Below are positions 11,623 to 23,700 of a DNA stretch of 64,000 nt, piece by piece. Origin of the DNA: Isoperla grammatica. Lineage: Eukaryota; Arthropoda; Insecta; Plecoptera; Perlodidae. Numbering within the stretch: position 1 is the stretch's first letter; every line of letters begins with the position of its first letter. The notes under the pieces were generated by a model. It searched no databases and was not told where the DNA came from. It saw only the letters and a list, made by a program, of their open reading frames with translations. The position numbers and the translations under genes are program-made. The stretch spans positions 13,381,706-13,445,705 of the forward strand of contig OX246745.1 of the NCBI GenBank assembly GCA_945910005.1, written 5' to 3'.

Positions 11623-12420
11623 TCCCGCTTCCAACTAGGTGGTCTTTGCTTCTTCCTATCGGCATTATATTGTCTAGTCTCCCAACACATTGACACGTGT
11701 CTTGTTTATCTATCTCACTCTAAGCTCTTTAAAATAAAGTCTAAGTGCTCAAGCTTATTGTAAAATAGCATTCTTAAATCTACATTCATTGTATGGTAAA
11801 AGATAGCGTTATCAACTGTGTTTCCAGTTAAGTCCCACAAAATGTAACAATTTCACCATACAGTAATAATTATGATTAAAGAAGTTTGAAAATGAAATCC
11901 CCTTTGACTAAAGATGTATCTACATATTTTGTAATAATTATAGTCAAAATGAAATAACCAATTCGCAATCGCAGAGCTTCCATACGCTTCCTAGCGGGAA
12001 AACTTGTCCCTAAAGCCAAGGAGTACTGACGTAGCGCGTGCATCGTCTAGATGTCTGCTGATTGGACGACATTGCAACTGTTTGTAAACAAATACCACAC
12101 AAGTACTCCTTGTAGCCGCCATGTTAGACCGTGACGTTAGGATAATTCGTCCTTGAGATAGCAAATAGTCGAATGTGGATCTCCAATTGTATGACTTAGT
12201 GAAATGAGAGTGTCACATGAATTAGTTAAATGGCAGTGTCGTAGACTTAGGCAAATGACAGTGGCGTATAATGACTTGGTCAAATGAAATGTCATATGAT
12301 CAGATCGAATACTGAAAATAACTTCTCTCTCCAGAAATGAACAATGATTCACGCTACAACGTGTACTGTATGTTCACTTCGAGCGACTACGATGTGGACG
12401 GACGCACTCGCAGCACACGT

Positions 12421-13846
12421 GGCATGTGACATGCCGTTCACATCTCCCTGCCTCAGTCACATGGCGTTCACATCCATTTAGCTCAGTCACGTGCCGTTCA
12501 CATCTCCTTGTCTCAGTCACATGTCGTTCACATCTCCTTGCCTCAGTCACATGGCGTTCACATCTCCTTGTCTCAGTCACATGTCGTTCACATCTCCTTG
12601 TCTCAGTCACATGACAGTCACATCTCCTTGTCTCAGTCACATGCCGTTCACATCTCCTTGTCTCAGTCACACGCCGTTCACATCTCCTTGTCTCAGTCAC
12701 ATGACAGTCACATCTCCTTGTCTCAGTCATGCCGTCCACATCTCCTTGTCTCAGTCACATGACAGTCACATCTCCTTGTCTCAGTCACATGCCGCTCACA
12801 TCTCCTTGTCTCAGTCACATGACAGTCACATCTCCTTGTAACAGTCACATGCCGTTCACATCTCCTTGTTCAGTCACACGCCGTTCACATCTCCTTGTCT
12901 CAGTCACATGACAGTCACATCTCCTTGTCTCAGTCATGCCGTTCACATCTCCTTGTCTCAGTCACATGACAGTCACATCTCCTTGTCTCAGTCACATGCC
13001 GTTCAAATATCCTTGTCTCAGTCACACGCCGTTCACATCTCCTTGTCTCAGTCACACGCCGTTCACATCTCCTTGTCTCAGTCACATGCCGTTCACATCT
13101 TCTTGTCTCAGTCACATGGCGTTCACATCTCCTTGTCTCATTCACATGCCGTTCACATCTCCTTGTCTCAGTCACATGCCGTTCACATCTCCTTGTCTCA
13201 GTCACATGAAAGTCACATCTTCTTGTCTCAGTCACATGGCGTTCAAATATCCTTGTCTCAGTCAAACGCCGTTCACATCTCCTTGTCTCAGTCACACGCC
13301 GTTCACATCTCCTTGTCTCAGTCACATGCCGTTCACATCTCCCTGTCTCAGTCACATGTCGTTCACATCTCCTTGTCTCAGTCACATGCCGTTCACATCT
13401 CCTTGTCTCAGTCACATGCCGTTCACATCTTCTTGTCTCAGTCACATGGCGTTCAAATATCCTTGTCTCAGTCACACGCCGTTCACATCTCCTTGTCTCA
13501 GTCACATGCCGTTCACATCTCCTTGTCTCAGTCACATGCCGTTCACATCTTCTTGTCTCAGTCACATGGCGTTCAAATATCCTTGTCTCAGTCACACGCC
13601 GTTCACATCTCCTTGTCTCAGTCACACGCCGTTCACATCTTCTTGTCTCAGTCACATGCCGTTCACATCTCCTTGTCTCAGTCACATGTCGTTCACATCT
13701 CCTCGTCTCAGTCACATGACAGTCACATCTCCTTGTCTCAGTCACATGCCGTTCACATCTCCTTGTCTCAGTCACATGCCGTTCACATCTCCTGGTCTCA
13801 GTCACATGCCGTTAACATCTCCTTGTCTCAGTTACATGACAGTCAC
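12421..13846. repeat. 30-bp minisatellite, about 47 copies
   Basis: Unit close to TCTCAGTCACATGCCGTTCA followed by CATCTCCTTG. Copies differ at a few sites: CATGCC/CACGCC/CATGGC/CATGTC, an alternative CATGACAGTCA form, and a GTTCAAATATCCTTG variant. The last recurs directly after a TTCTTG-CATGGC copy (near 13230, 13440 and 13560), which reveals a higher-order pattern. Because the unit is a multiple of three and free of stops, long frames stay open on both strands (SQSHAVHISL, TETRRCERHV); these are artefacts of the repeat. If the exon at 7503 is real, the minisatellite lies in ASZ1 intron 1. Confidence 0.97.
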
Positions 13847-14051
13847 TTGATGGAAACAAATGTGGATGAAATGATGCGCATAATATGCCATTTATACTAA
13901 TGAACTCACCAAACCTCCTATACTCTAAATTCAAAAATAGAAAGCTGTAACAATTATGCTGGCACTGCATCCAATGAGTTTAATCTGTGACAGTTTTGTA
14001 TGTGAATTTAATAGCAACCTTTAGTTTTTGGTTGAATAAGTCATCAACGCT

Positions 14052-14069
14052 CCCCCCCCCCCCCCCCCC
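14052..14069. repeat. Poly-C tract, 18 nt
   Basis: Eighteen Cs followed by TCCCCC. Confidence 0.95.
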
Positions 14070-14638
14070 TCCCCCTAGAATGAGCTTATTTTCATACCCT
14101 GTTCATAAAAACTCCAATACAGTTATTCATTTTCACCATGTTATCATCCGTCGATTACTTGACATAGCTGTACAATCTTTGTTCTTTTCTGCTAATATTT
14201 ATTCCATTCCACCCCTACATATTAGTTGGCTACTATACCTATAGGTACCACGAAAATTTATCATTAACGTTTATTTTATTTGGGTAACGGGATCAACCCC
14301 TTTCGCCACCCACGATGCCTATAAAAAAACGAATGTGAGAGAGAGGAGAGGAGGATGGAATGATGAATGAGAAGGAAGGGAACTACTACATTTACTTGTT
14401 TAAATTTTTAATAGTGTTCCCCAGTAACACCAAATGTTAAGAAATAAAACTTATGATTGTAGGCTACGTCAAGGTTACGTACTTGAAGCATAGTATTAAT
14501 TAAGTTTATTTAAGAACACATTTTCACTTATAGATATGTACAAAAATGAGACTGCATAATAACAATGATGCTACTATAAGAGTTCCTTGTCAAATGATAC
14601 AATGACAATGTGTTATGTTTTTCTCTTGTTTCGTACAG

Positions 14639-14729
14639 CCGACCCAAATTGCAGACCGCAAAATCCTACGACTGCGTGTTGAAACCGTGAGGGGGAATCT
14701 TCAAGGCGTTAAGGATGCGCTGGCTCAAG
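14639..14729 (+). CDS. ASZ1: ASZ1 exon 2 (N-terminal helix of the ankyrin domain)
   Basis: The acceptor TTTCTCTTGTTTCGTACAG precedes the exon and the donor CAAG|GTAAAG follows. Only one frame is open; it reads PTQIADRKILRLRVETV, then RGNLQGVKDALAQ, and ends with one base of a split Gly codon. The second half aligns with the stretch of vertebrate ASZ1 just before its first ankyrin repeat (a helix ending in ..LLDSGISVDS). The same frame stays open upstream to ATG 14615, which would be an alternative start if no upstream exon exists. Confidence 0.85.
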
Positions 14730-17700
14730 GTAAAGTCGCGCCAATACTATTTATAATGCGGGTCTAAAGGATATTAGTCGGTTTATTAACATTAGGGATC
14801 CATAACATTATTGACTTGACGCTATAAAAGCTAAGTATGAGATAATTTGATTTAGAGTTAATTTGTCGAATCCTTGAGAAGTTTAATGCATCTTTTAATT
14901 TTCATGTTTACTAATTAAATAAATGTTAAATTTTACACTAATGTTAAAATAGATTCTTTTTCCTATATTTTTCCCCAAAAAATATTTGTTAATACTTATA
15001 CTGGTTATTTTTTATTTGTAGTTGTTTTAAAGATGAATTATAATTTTGTTTAAATTTGAACCAAATTTGAGGGCAATTTCCAATAAAACAAAAATGTCTG
15101 TATTCATTTAGTAAGAAGTCAGAATACCTGGCATAAATCTAAAAACCCAATTACCAAATATTTTGCAATAGCTCTCAATTCTTATTGTTAGAGCAACGTT
15201 TGAATTTTTGTTTCTAAAAGGCGCTGCTTTTTTTTATAAAATGCGTTAATTTTTGTATTATTTCCTCTGTAATTTTACAATTCTCTATTCTATTTTTTTT
15301 TTGAATTTCATTAAGCTGCTCAGTATTTTTATTATTTCAGACTTATATGAGATGCTGTTGTTCTGTTTAGGGGTGGCTGTGGACCAACCGTTTCGGTCAG
15401 GGGAGTGGAACGCTCTAATGCATGCCAGCAGTCTGGGGCACCATCCCATCGTGGAGTATCTACTGGAAGCCGGAGCAGACCCGAACTTTCACAAGGGTAA
15501 GAGCCCATTTTATACATCGGGATTAGAGCTGAGCGCGTGTCGTGAGTGTGCGTGAGTGTGGACTTAATGAAATAAGTCGTGAGTGATTGTGCAAGATACT
15601 TGACTCACGCGTGAAACGTGACATGCGTGATTGTGCGTGTCACGTTATCCATTTTGTTAGGGAAGGCTCATGAAAAATAAATATTCCTCGTAGTACCTAA
15701 AAACGGAAGGCCTATATCTAAAAATACGGACTATATAATTTTTATATCTGAGAAGTGTATATTTCCAATTCTATTAGCATTTTAAGTTTGAAATTTGGAA
15801 CTTCCCGCTCCGTAATTGAAAAACGGCTCGTGACGTCATAATTCTTGTCAACAACTGCCTCCTTGAAGTATTCTTAATAATATCAAAGATATTAAGTTGG
15901 ACATTTTACGATATCTAGGATGCAGTGACTTTACAACAATGTCTTTTATACCACTTTTTTCTTCAGAAAATACATTTTGATACAGTATTTACCAAAACGT
16001 GTTTAAAATAATGCAATTATTTAACATATTGTTGATAATTAATGTTGAGCAGTGTTCATTTACTAACTAGAAATAAACGTTGATTTATTTTAAGTCTTAT
16101 GAGAGCAATAATCTACTAAATTGTGGGATTTCAGTACTATTTGTATGATATAAAATGATTGTTAACAGAGTTATGACGTCAGAAACTTTTGATCACGAGC
16201 AAGATGGCGCAGGTCCGTTTCTGAGCGTGTTTTGACAGCAATATCTTTGACTTGCTGTTAAAGAGATGTTAATGCACCTTTCGAGCCGAAACCAATTACT
16301 TCCCGTTTATTTTAACTTGAGGTAATTAGTAGGCAAATAAAAAAAATGTGTGAGCCTTCCCTATTGAACATTACATTATCTTTAAAAAAAAAATGTTTTT
16401 GAAACCGTTAGTATTAACAAAAATCTGGTACCTTACAACTTTTCATTTATTGCCATTTGCTTCTCAGTCTCACCGTGGTCATGCATGTAAATGTAAATGA
16501 AAAATAACAATCATGCTAACCATCCCTGAATTTAAGTCGTGACTCGTGCGTGACTGAATATGATGTGTGATATGGCGTGAGTGTGTGAGAAATATATTAA
16601 TTTCTAGCGTGAGTGTGCGTGATCGTGTAGCGATAATACCCGTACGTGCGTGAGTGTGCGTGATTAGAGAAGGTTCGCTCGTGATCGTGACCCGGCGTGA
16701 GTCAAAAGTCACTCACGCGCTCACCTCTAATCGGGATTCATTCCGAGTTTATAGTTACAACCCAGAAACACTGATGGTTTGTGGATTTGTTTTCCGTCAC
16801 CATTAAATGGCGAAAACAAATATATAAGAGCATAATGGGGCAATGTTCCTGTCTATTTTGTTTTAATTATAATTAATAAGTATTCTCATATGTATTTGTA
16901 GGATTTCAACAAAAGTAGTTGATAAAGATTTTATGAAAAAGTAAAAAATAAGGACAATTCCTGAACTTGGAAGGTATCGTCTGTGAGCAACAATAATATA
17001 CGGTTCTACGATACATCGAGGGCAAAAGAAAAAAATCTATCTTTACTTTTTACTTCGTAGTGATAGCTTTCAAACATGGAATTTATTGTTGTAACGTTTG
17101 GATAAATGGAAATGGAAATGGGAGATAGGCACATCTAAAATATGTATTAATGGTGGAGGGGTCTAAGAGTGGCCAAATATATACCAGCATTCAAATATGC
17201 TCCTTCGATCATTGTCGATGAGAACACCACTGTCTATTCCTCTTTTATATCGCAGTGTTTCATAATATTACTATGGGATGCCAAGTTTATTTCACAACCT
17301 ACTAATGGAAATGTAATTGATAGTGATACCTTATTTCTTAATTTCATGTCAAGTGAAAATCGCAAATTGGAAGCTTTCCAAGATCTATTGATTGGGAAAT
17401 CATTCAGCATGCACAGTTGAGATCCAATAATCGGTCTTAAAATCTCGGACTATCATCATTATTGGCCAGTTAATTGACCCTGGGAAGGTTTCTAGGAAAA
17501 AAAATACATTTGAAATAATAAAATAGTACAGGGAAGTTTATAAAAATAGCTAAACGATGATATGATTACAAATAAGTTTTGTTTTCATATTTTACATACA
17601 GTACGAACTTGACACGTCTTACCGACAGAGATGGCTCAGTGCGTAGCACACGAGGCTCTATTTCGGGAGGTCGCCGGTTCGATACCCGACCCGCTATACC

Positions 17701-20700
17701 GGCCATCCTGACAGAAAGTTTTTCCGAGTTCCCTACGAAATACGAATAATTATTGAGTATTGACTCCCGTGTTATTGTTTCCAGAGTTGTTCACTCCCTT
17801 GATGGCTGCCTGCGCTTCTAGCACAGACAACACACTGTGTTAAACATCTGCTCCATTACAAGGCCAATGTAAACGCTGTGGAGATTATATTGACACGTGT
17901 TATATTGTTTACAGAGTTGTTCACTCCCTTGATGGCCGCCTGCGCTTCTAATACAGACAACGAGGACAAGCTAGTGCACTGTGTTAAACATCTGCTCCGT
18001 TACAAGGCCAATGTAAACGCTGTGGAGATTATATTGACACGTGTTATATTGTTTCCAGAGTTGTTCACTCCCTTGATGGCCGCCTGCGCTTCTAACACAG
18101 ACAACGAGGACAAGCTAGTGCACTGTGTTAAACATCTGCTCCGTTACAAGGCCAATGTAAACGCTGTGGATATTATATTGACACGTGTTATATTGTTTCC
18201 AGAGTTGTTCACTCCCTTGATGGCCGCCTGCGCTTCTAACACAGACAACGCACTGTGTTAAACATCTGCTCCGTTACAAGGCCAATGTAAACGCTGTGGA
18301 GATTATATTGACACGTGTTATATTGTTTCCAGAGTTGTTCACTCCCTTGATGGCCGCCTGCGCTTCTAACACAGACAACGCACTGTAATAAACATCTGCT
18401 CCGTTACAAGGCCAATGTAAACGCTGTGGATATTATATTGACACGTGTTATATTGTTCCCAGAGTTGTTCACTCCCTTGATGGCCGCCTGCGCTTCTAAC
18501 ACAGACAACGAGGACAAGCTAGTGCACTGTGTTAAACATCTGCTCCGTTACAAGGCCAATGTAAACGCTGTGGAGATTATATTGACACGTGTTATATTGT
18601 TTCCAGAGTTGTTCACTCCCTTGATGGCCGCCTGCGCTTCTAACACAGACAACGAGGACAAGCTAGTGCACTGTGTTAAACATCTGCTCCGTTACAAGGC
18701 CAATGTAAACGCTGTGGAGATTATATTGACACGTGTTATATTGTTTCCAGAGTTGTTCACTCCCTTGATGGCCGCCTGCGCTTCTAACACAGACAACGCA
18801 CTGTGTTAAACATCTGCTCCGTTACAAGGCCAATGTAAACGCCGTGGAGATTATATTGACACGTGTTATATTGTTTCCAGAGTTGTTCACTCCCTTGATG
18901 GCCGCCTGCGCTTCTAACACAGACAACGAGAACAAGCTAGTGCACTGTGTTAAACATCTGCACCGTTACAAGGCCAATGTAAACACTGTGGAGATTATAT
19001 TGACACGTGTTAAATTGTTTCCAGAGTTGTTCACTCCCTTGATGGCCGCCTGCGCTTCTAACACAGACAACGAGGACAAGCTAGTGCACTGTGTTAAACA
19101 TCTGCTCCGTTACAAGGCCAATGTAAACGCTGTGGAGATTATATTGACACGTGTTATATTGTTTCCAGAGTTGTTCACTCCCTTGATGGCCGCCTGCGCT
19201 TCTAACACAGACAACGAGGACAAGCTAGTGCACTGTGTTAAACATCTGCTCCGTTACAAGGCCAATGTAAACGCTGTGGAGATTATATTGACACGTGTTA
19301 TATTGTTTCCAGAGTTGTTCACTCCCTTGATGGCCGCCTGCGCTTCTAACACAGACAACGCACTGTGTTAAACATCTGCTCCGTTACAAGGCCAATGTAA
19401 ACGCCGTGGAGATTATATTGACACGTGTTATATTGTTTCCAGAGTTGTTCACTCCCTTGATGGCCGCCTGCGCTTCTAACACAGACAACGAGAACAAGCT
19501 AGTGCACTGTGTTAAACATCTGCACCGTTACAAGGCCAATGTAAACACTGTGGAGATTATATTGACACGTGTTATATTGTTTCCAGAGTTGTTTACTCCC
19601 TTGATGGCCGCCTGCGCTTCTAACACAGACAACGAGGACAAGCTAGTGCACTGTGTTAAACATCTGCTCCGTTACAAGGCCAATGTAAACGCTGTGGAGA
19701 TTATATTGACACGTGTTATATTGTTTCCAGAGTTGTTCACTCCCTTGATGGCCGCCTGCGCTTCTAACACAGACAACGAGGACAAGCTAGTGCACTGTGT
19801 TAAACAACTGCTCCGTTACAAGGCCAATGTAAACGCTGTGGAGATTATATTGACACGTGTTATATTGTTTCCAGAGTTGTTCACTCCCTTGATGGCCGCC
19901 TGCGCTTCTAACACAGACAACGCACTGTGTTAAACATCTGCTCCGTTACAAGGCCAATGTAAACGCTGTGGAGATTATATTGACACGTGTTATATTGTTT
20001 CCAGAGTTGTTCACTCCCTTGATGGCCGCCTGCGCTTCTAGCACAGACAACGCACTGTGTTAAACATCTGCTCCGTTACAAGGCCAATGTAAACGCTGTG
20101 GAGATCATATGGACACGTGTTATATTGTTTCCAGAGTTGTTCACTCCCTTGATGGCCGCCTGCGCTTCTAACACAGACAACGAGGACAAGCTAGTGCACT
20201 GTGTTAAACATCTGCTCCGTTACAAGGCCAATGTAAACGCTGTGGAGATTATATTGACACGTGTTATATTGTTTCTAGAGTTGTTCACTCCCTTGATGGC
20301 CGCCTGCGCTTCTAACACAGACAACGAGGACAAGCTAGTGCACTGTGTTAAACATCTGCTCCGTTACAAGGCCAATGTAAACGCTGTGGAGATTATATTG
20401 ACACGTGTTATATTGTTTCCAGAGTTGTTCACTCCCTTGATGGCCGCCTGCGCTTCTAACACAGACAACGAGGACAAGCTAGTGCACTGTGTTAAACATC
20501 TGCTCCGTTACAAGGCCAATGTAAACGCTGTGGAGATTATATTGACACGTGTTATATTGTTTCCAGAGTTGTTCACTCCCTTGATGGCCGCCTGCGCTTC
20601 TAACACAGACAACGAGGACAAGCTAGTGCACTGTGTTAAACATCTGCTCCGTTACAAGGCCAATGTAAACGCTGTGGAGATTATATTGACACGTGTTATA

Positions 20701-23700
20701 TTGTTTCCAGAGTTGTTCACTCCCTTGATGGCCGCCTGCGCTTCTAACACAGACAACGCACTGTGTTAAACATCTGCTCCGTTACAAGGCCAATGAAAAC
20801 GCCGTGTAGATTATATTGACACGTGTTATATTGTTTCCAGAATTGTTCACTCCCTTGATGGCCGCCTGCGCTTCTAACACAGACAACGAGGACAAGCTAG
20901 TGCACTGTGTTAAACATCTGCTCCGTTACAAGGCCAATGTAAACGCTGTGGAGATTATATTGACACGTGTTATATTGTTTCCAGAGTTGTTCACTCCCTT
21001 GATGGCCGCCTGCGCTTCTAATACAGACAACGAGGACAAGCTAGTGCACTGTGTTAAACATCTGCTCCGTTACAAGGCCAATGTAAACGCTGTGGAGATT
21101 ATATTGACACGTGTTATATTGTTTACAGAGTTGTTCACTCCCTTGATGGCCGCCTGCGCTTCTAACACAGACAACGAGGACAAGCTAGTGCACTGTGTTA
21201 AACATCTGCTCCGTTACAAGGCCAATGTAAACGCTGTGGAGATTATATTGACACGTGTTATATTGTTTCCAGAGTTGTTCACTCCCTTGATGGCCGCCTG
21301 CGCTTCTAACACAGACAACGCACTGTGTTAAACATCTGCTCCGTTACAAGGCCAATGTAAACGCTGTGGAGATTATATTGACACGTGTTATATTGTTTCT
21401 AGAGTTGTTCACTCCCTTGATGGCTGCCTGCGCTTCTAACACAGACAACGAAGACAAGCTAGTGCACTGTGTTAAACATCTGCTCCGTTACAAGGCCAAT
21501 GTAAACGCTGTGGAGATTATATTGACACGTGTTATATTGTTTCCAGAGTTGTTCACTCCCTTGATGGCCGCCTGCGCTTCTAACACAGACAACGAGGACA
21601 AGCTAGTGCACTGTGTTAAACATCTGCTCCGTTACAAGGCCAATGTAAACGCTGTGGAGATTATATTGACACGTGTTATATTGTTTCCAGAGTTGTTCAC
21701 TCCCTTGATGGCCGCCTGCGCTTCTAACACAGACAACGCACTGTGTTAAACATCTGCTCCGTTACAAGGCCAATGTAAACGCCGTGGAGATTATATTGAC
21801 ACGTGTTATATTGTTTCCAGAGTTGTTCACTCCCTTGATGGCCGCCTGCGCTTCTAACACAGACAACGAGGACAAGCTAGTGCACTGTGTTAAACATCTG
21901 CTCCGTTACAAGGCCAATGTAAACGCTGTGGAGATTATATTGACACGTGTTATATTGTTTCCAGAGTTGTTCACTCCCTTGATGGCCGCCTGCGCTTCTA
22001 ACACAGACAACGAGGACAAGCTAGTGCACTGTGTTAAACATCTGCTCCGTTACAAGGCCAATGTAAACGCTGTGGAGATTATATTGACACGTGTTATATT
22101 GTTTCCAGAGTTGTTCACTCCCTTGATGGCCGCCTGCGCTTCCAACACAGACAACGAGGACAAGCTAGTGCACTGTGTTAAACATCTGCTCCGTTACAAG
22201 GCCAATGTAAACGCTGTGGAGATTATATTGACACGTGTTATATTGTTTCCAGAGTTGTTCACTCCCTTGATGGCCGCCTGCGCTTCCAACACAGACAACG
22301 AGGACAAGCTAGTGCACTGTGTTAAACATCTGCTCCGTTACAAGGCCAATGTAAACGCTGTGGAGATTATATTGTCACGTGTTATATTGTTTCCAGAGTT
22401 GTTCACTCCCTTGATGGCTGCCTGCGCTTCTAGCACAGACAACGAGGACAAGCTAGTGCACTGTGTTAAACATCTGCTCCGGTTCAAGGCCAATGTAAAC
22501 GCTGTGGAGATTATATTGTCACGTGTTATATTGTTTCCAGAGTTGTTCACTCCCTTGATGGCCGCCTGCGCTTCTAACACAGACAACGAGGACAAGCTAG
22601 TGCACTGTGTTAAACATCTGCTCCGTTACAAGGCCAATGTAAACGATGTGGATATTATATTGACACGTGTAATATTGTTTCCAGAGTTGTTCACTCCCTT
22701 GATGGCTGCCTGCGCTTCTAACACAGACAACGAGGACAAGCTAGTGCACTGTGTTAAACATCTGCTCCGTTACAAGGCCAATGTTAACGCTGTGGAGATT
22801 ATATTGACACGTGTTATATTGTTTCCAGAGTTGTTCACTCCCTTGATGGCCGCCTGCGCTTCTAACACAGACAACGAAGACAAGCTAGTGCACTGTGTTA
22901 AACATCTGCTCCGTTACAAGGCCAATGTAAACGCTGTGGAGATTATATTGACACGTGTTATATTGTTTCCAGAGTTGTTCACTCCCTTGATGGCCGCCTG
23001 CGCTTCTAACACAGACAACGAGGACAAGCTAGTGCACTGTGTTAAACATCTGCTCCGTTACAAGGCCAATGTAAACGCTGTGGAGATTATATTGACACGT
23101 GTTATATTGTTTCCAGAGTTGTTCACTCCCTTGATGGCCGCCTGCGCTTCTAACACAGACAACGAGGACAAGCTAGTGCACTGTGTTAAACATCTGCTCC
23201 GTTACAAGGCCAATGTAAACGCTGTGGAGATTATATAGACACGTGTTATATTGTTTCCAGAGTTGTTCACTCCCTTGATGGCTGCCTGCGCTTCTAACAC
23301 AGACAACGAGGACAAGCTAGTGCACTGTGTTAAACATCTGCTCCGTTACAAGGCCAATGTAAACGCTGTGGAGATTATATAGACACGTGTTATATTGTTT
23401 CCAGAGTTGTTCACTCCCTTGATGGCCGCCTGCGCTTCTAACACAGACAACGAGGACAAGCTAGTGCACTGTGTTAAACATCTGCTCCGGTTCAAGGCCA
23501 ATGTAAACGCTGTGGAGATTATATTGACACGTGTTATATTGTTTCCAGAGTTGTTCACTCCCTTGATGGCCGCCTGCGCTTCTAGCACAGACAACGCACT
23601 GTGTTAAACATCTGCTCCGTTACAAGGCCAATGTAAACGCAGTGGAGATTATACTGACACGTGTTATATTGTTTCCAGAGTTGTTCACTCCCTTGATGGC

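Larger units (their letters stand above)
7524..14638. other. Region between possible first exon and ASZ1 exon 2 (putative intron 1)
   Basis: Apart from the microsatellites, MITEs and the minisatellite listed separately, no coding exon is recognisable. The open frame at 10495-10803 overlaps a foldback element and is not supported. An additional short ASZ1 exon carrying the usual acidic N-terminus could be hidden here, but I do not see one. Confidence 0.45.

Noticed and set aside
12426..13900. Long open frames (up to 344 codons) in the 30-bp minisatellite on both strands
   Set aside because: Unit length is a multiple of three without stops, so frames stay open mechanically. No start context, splice sites or family match.
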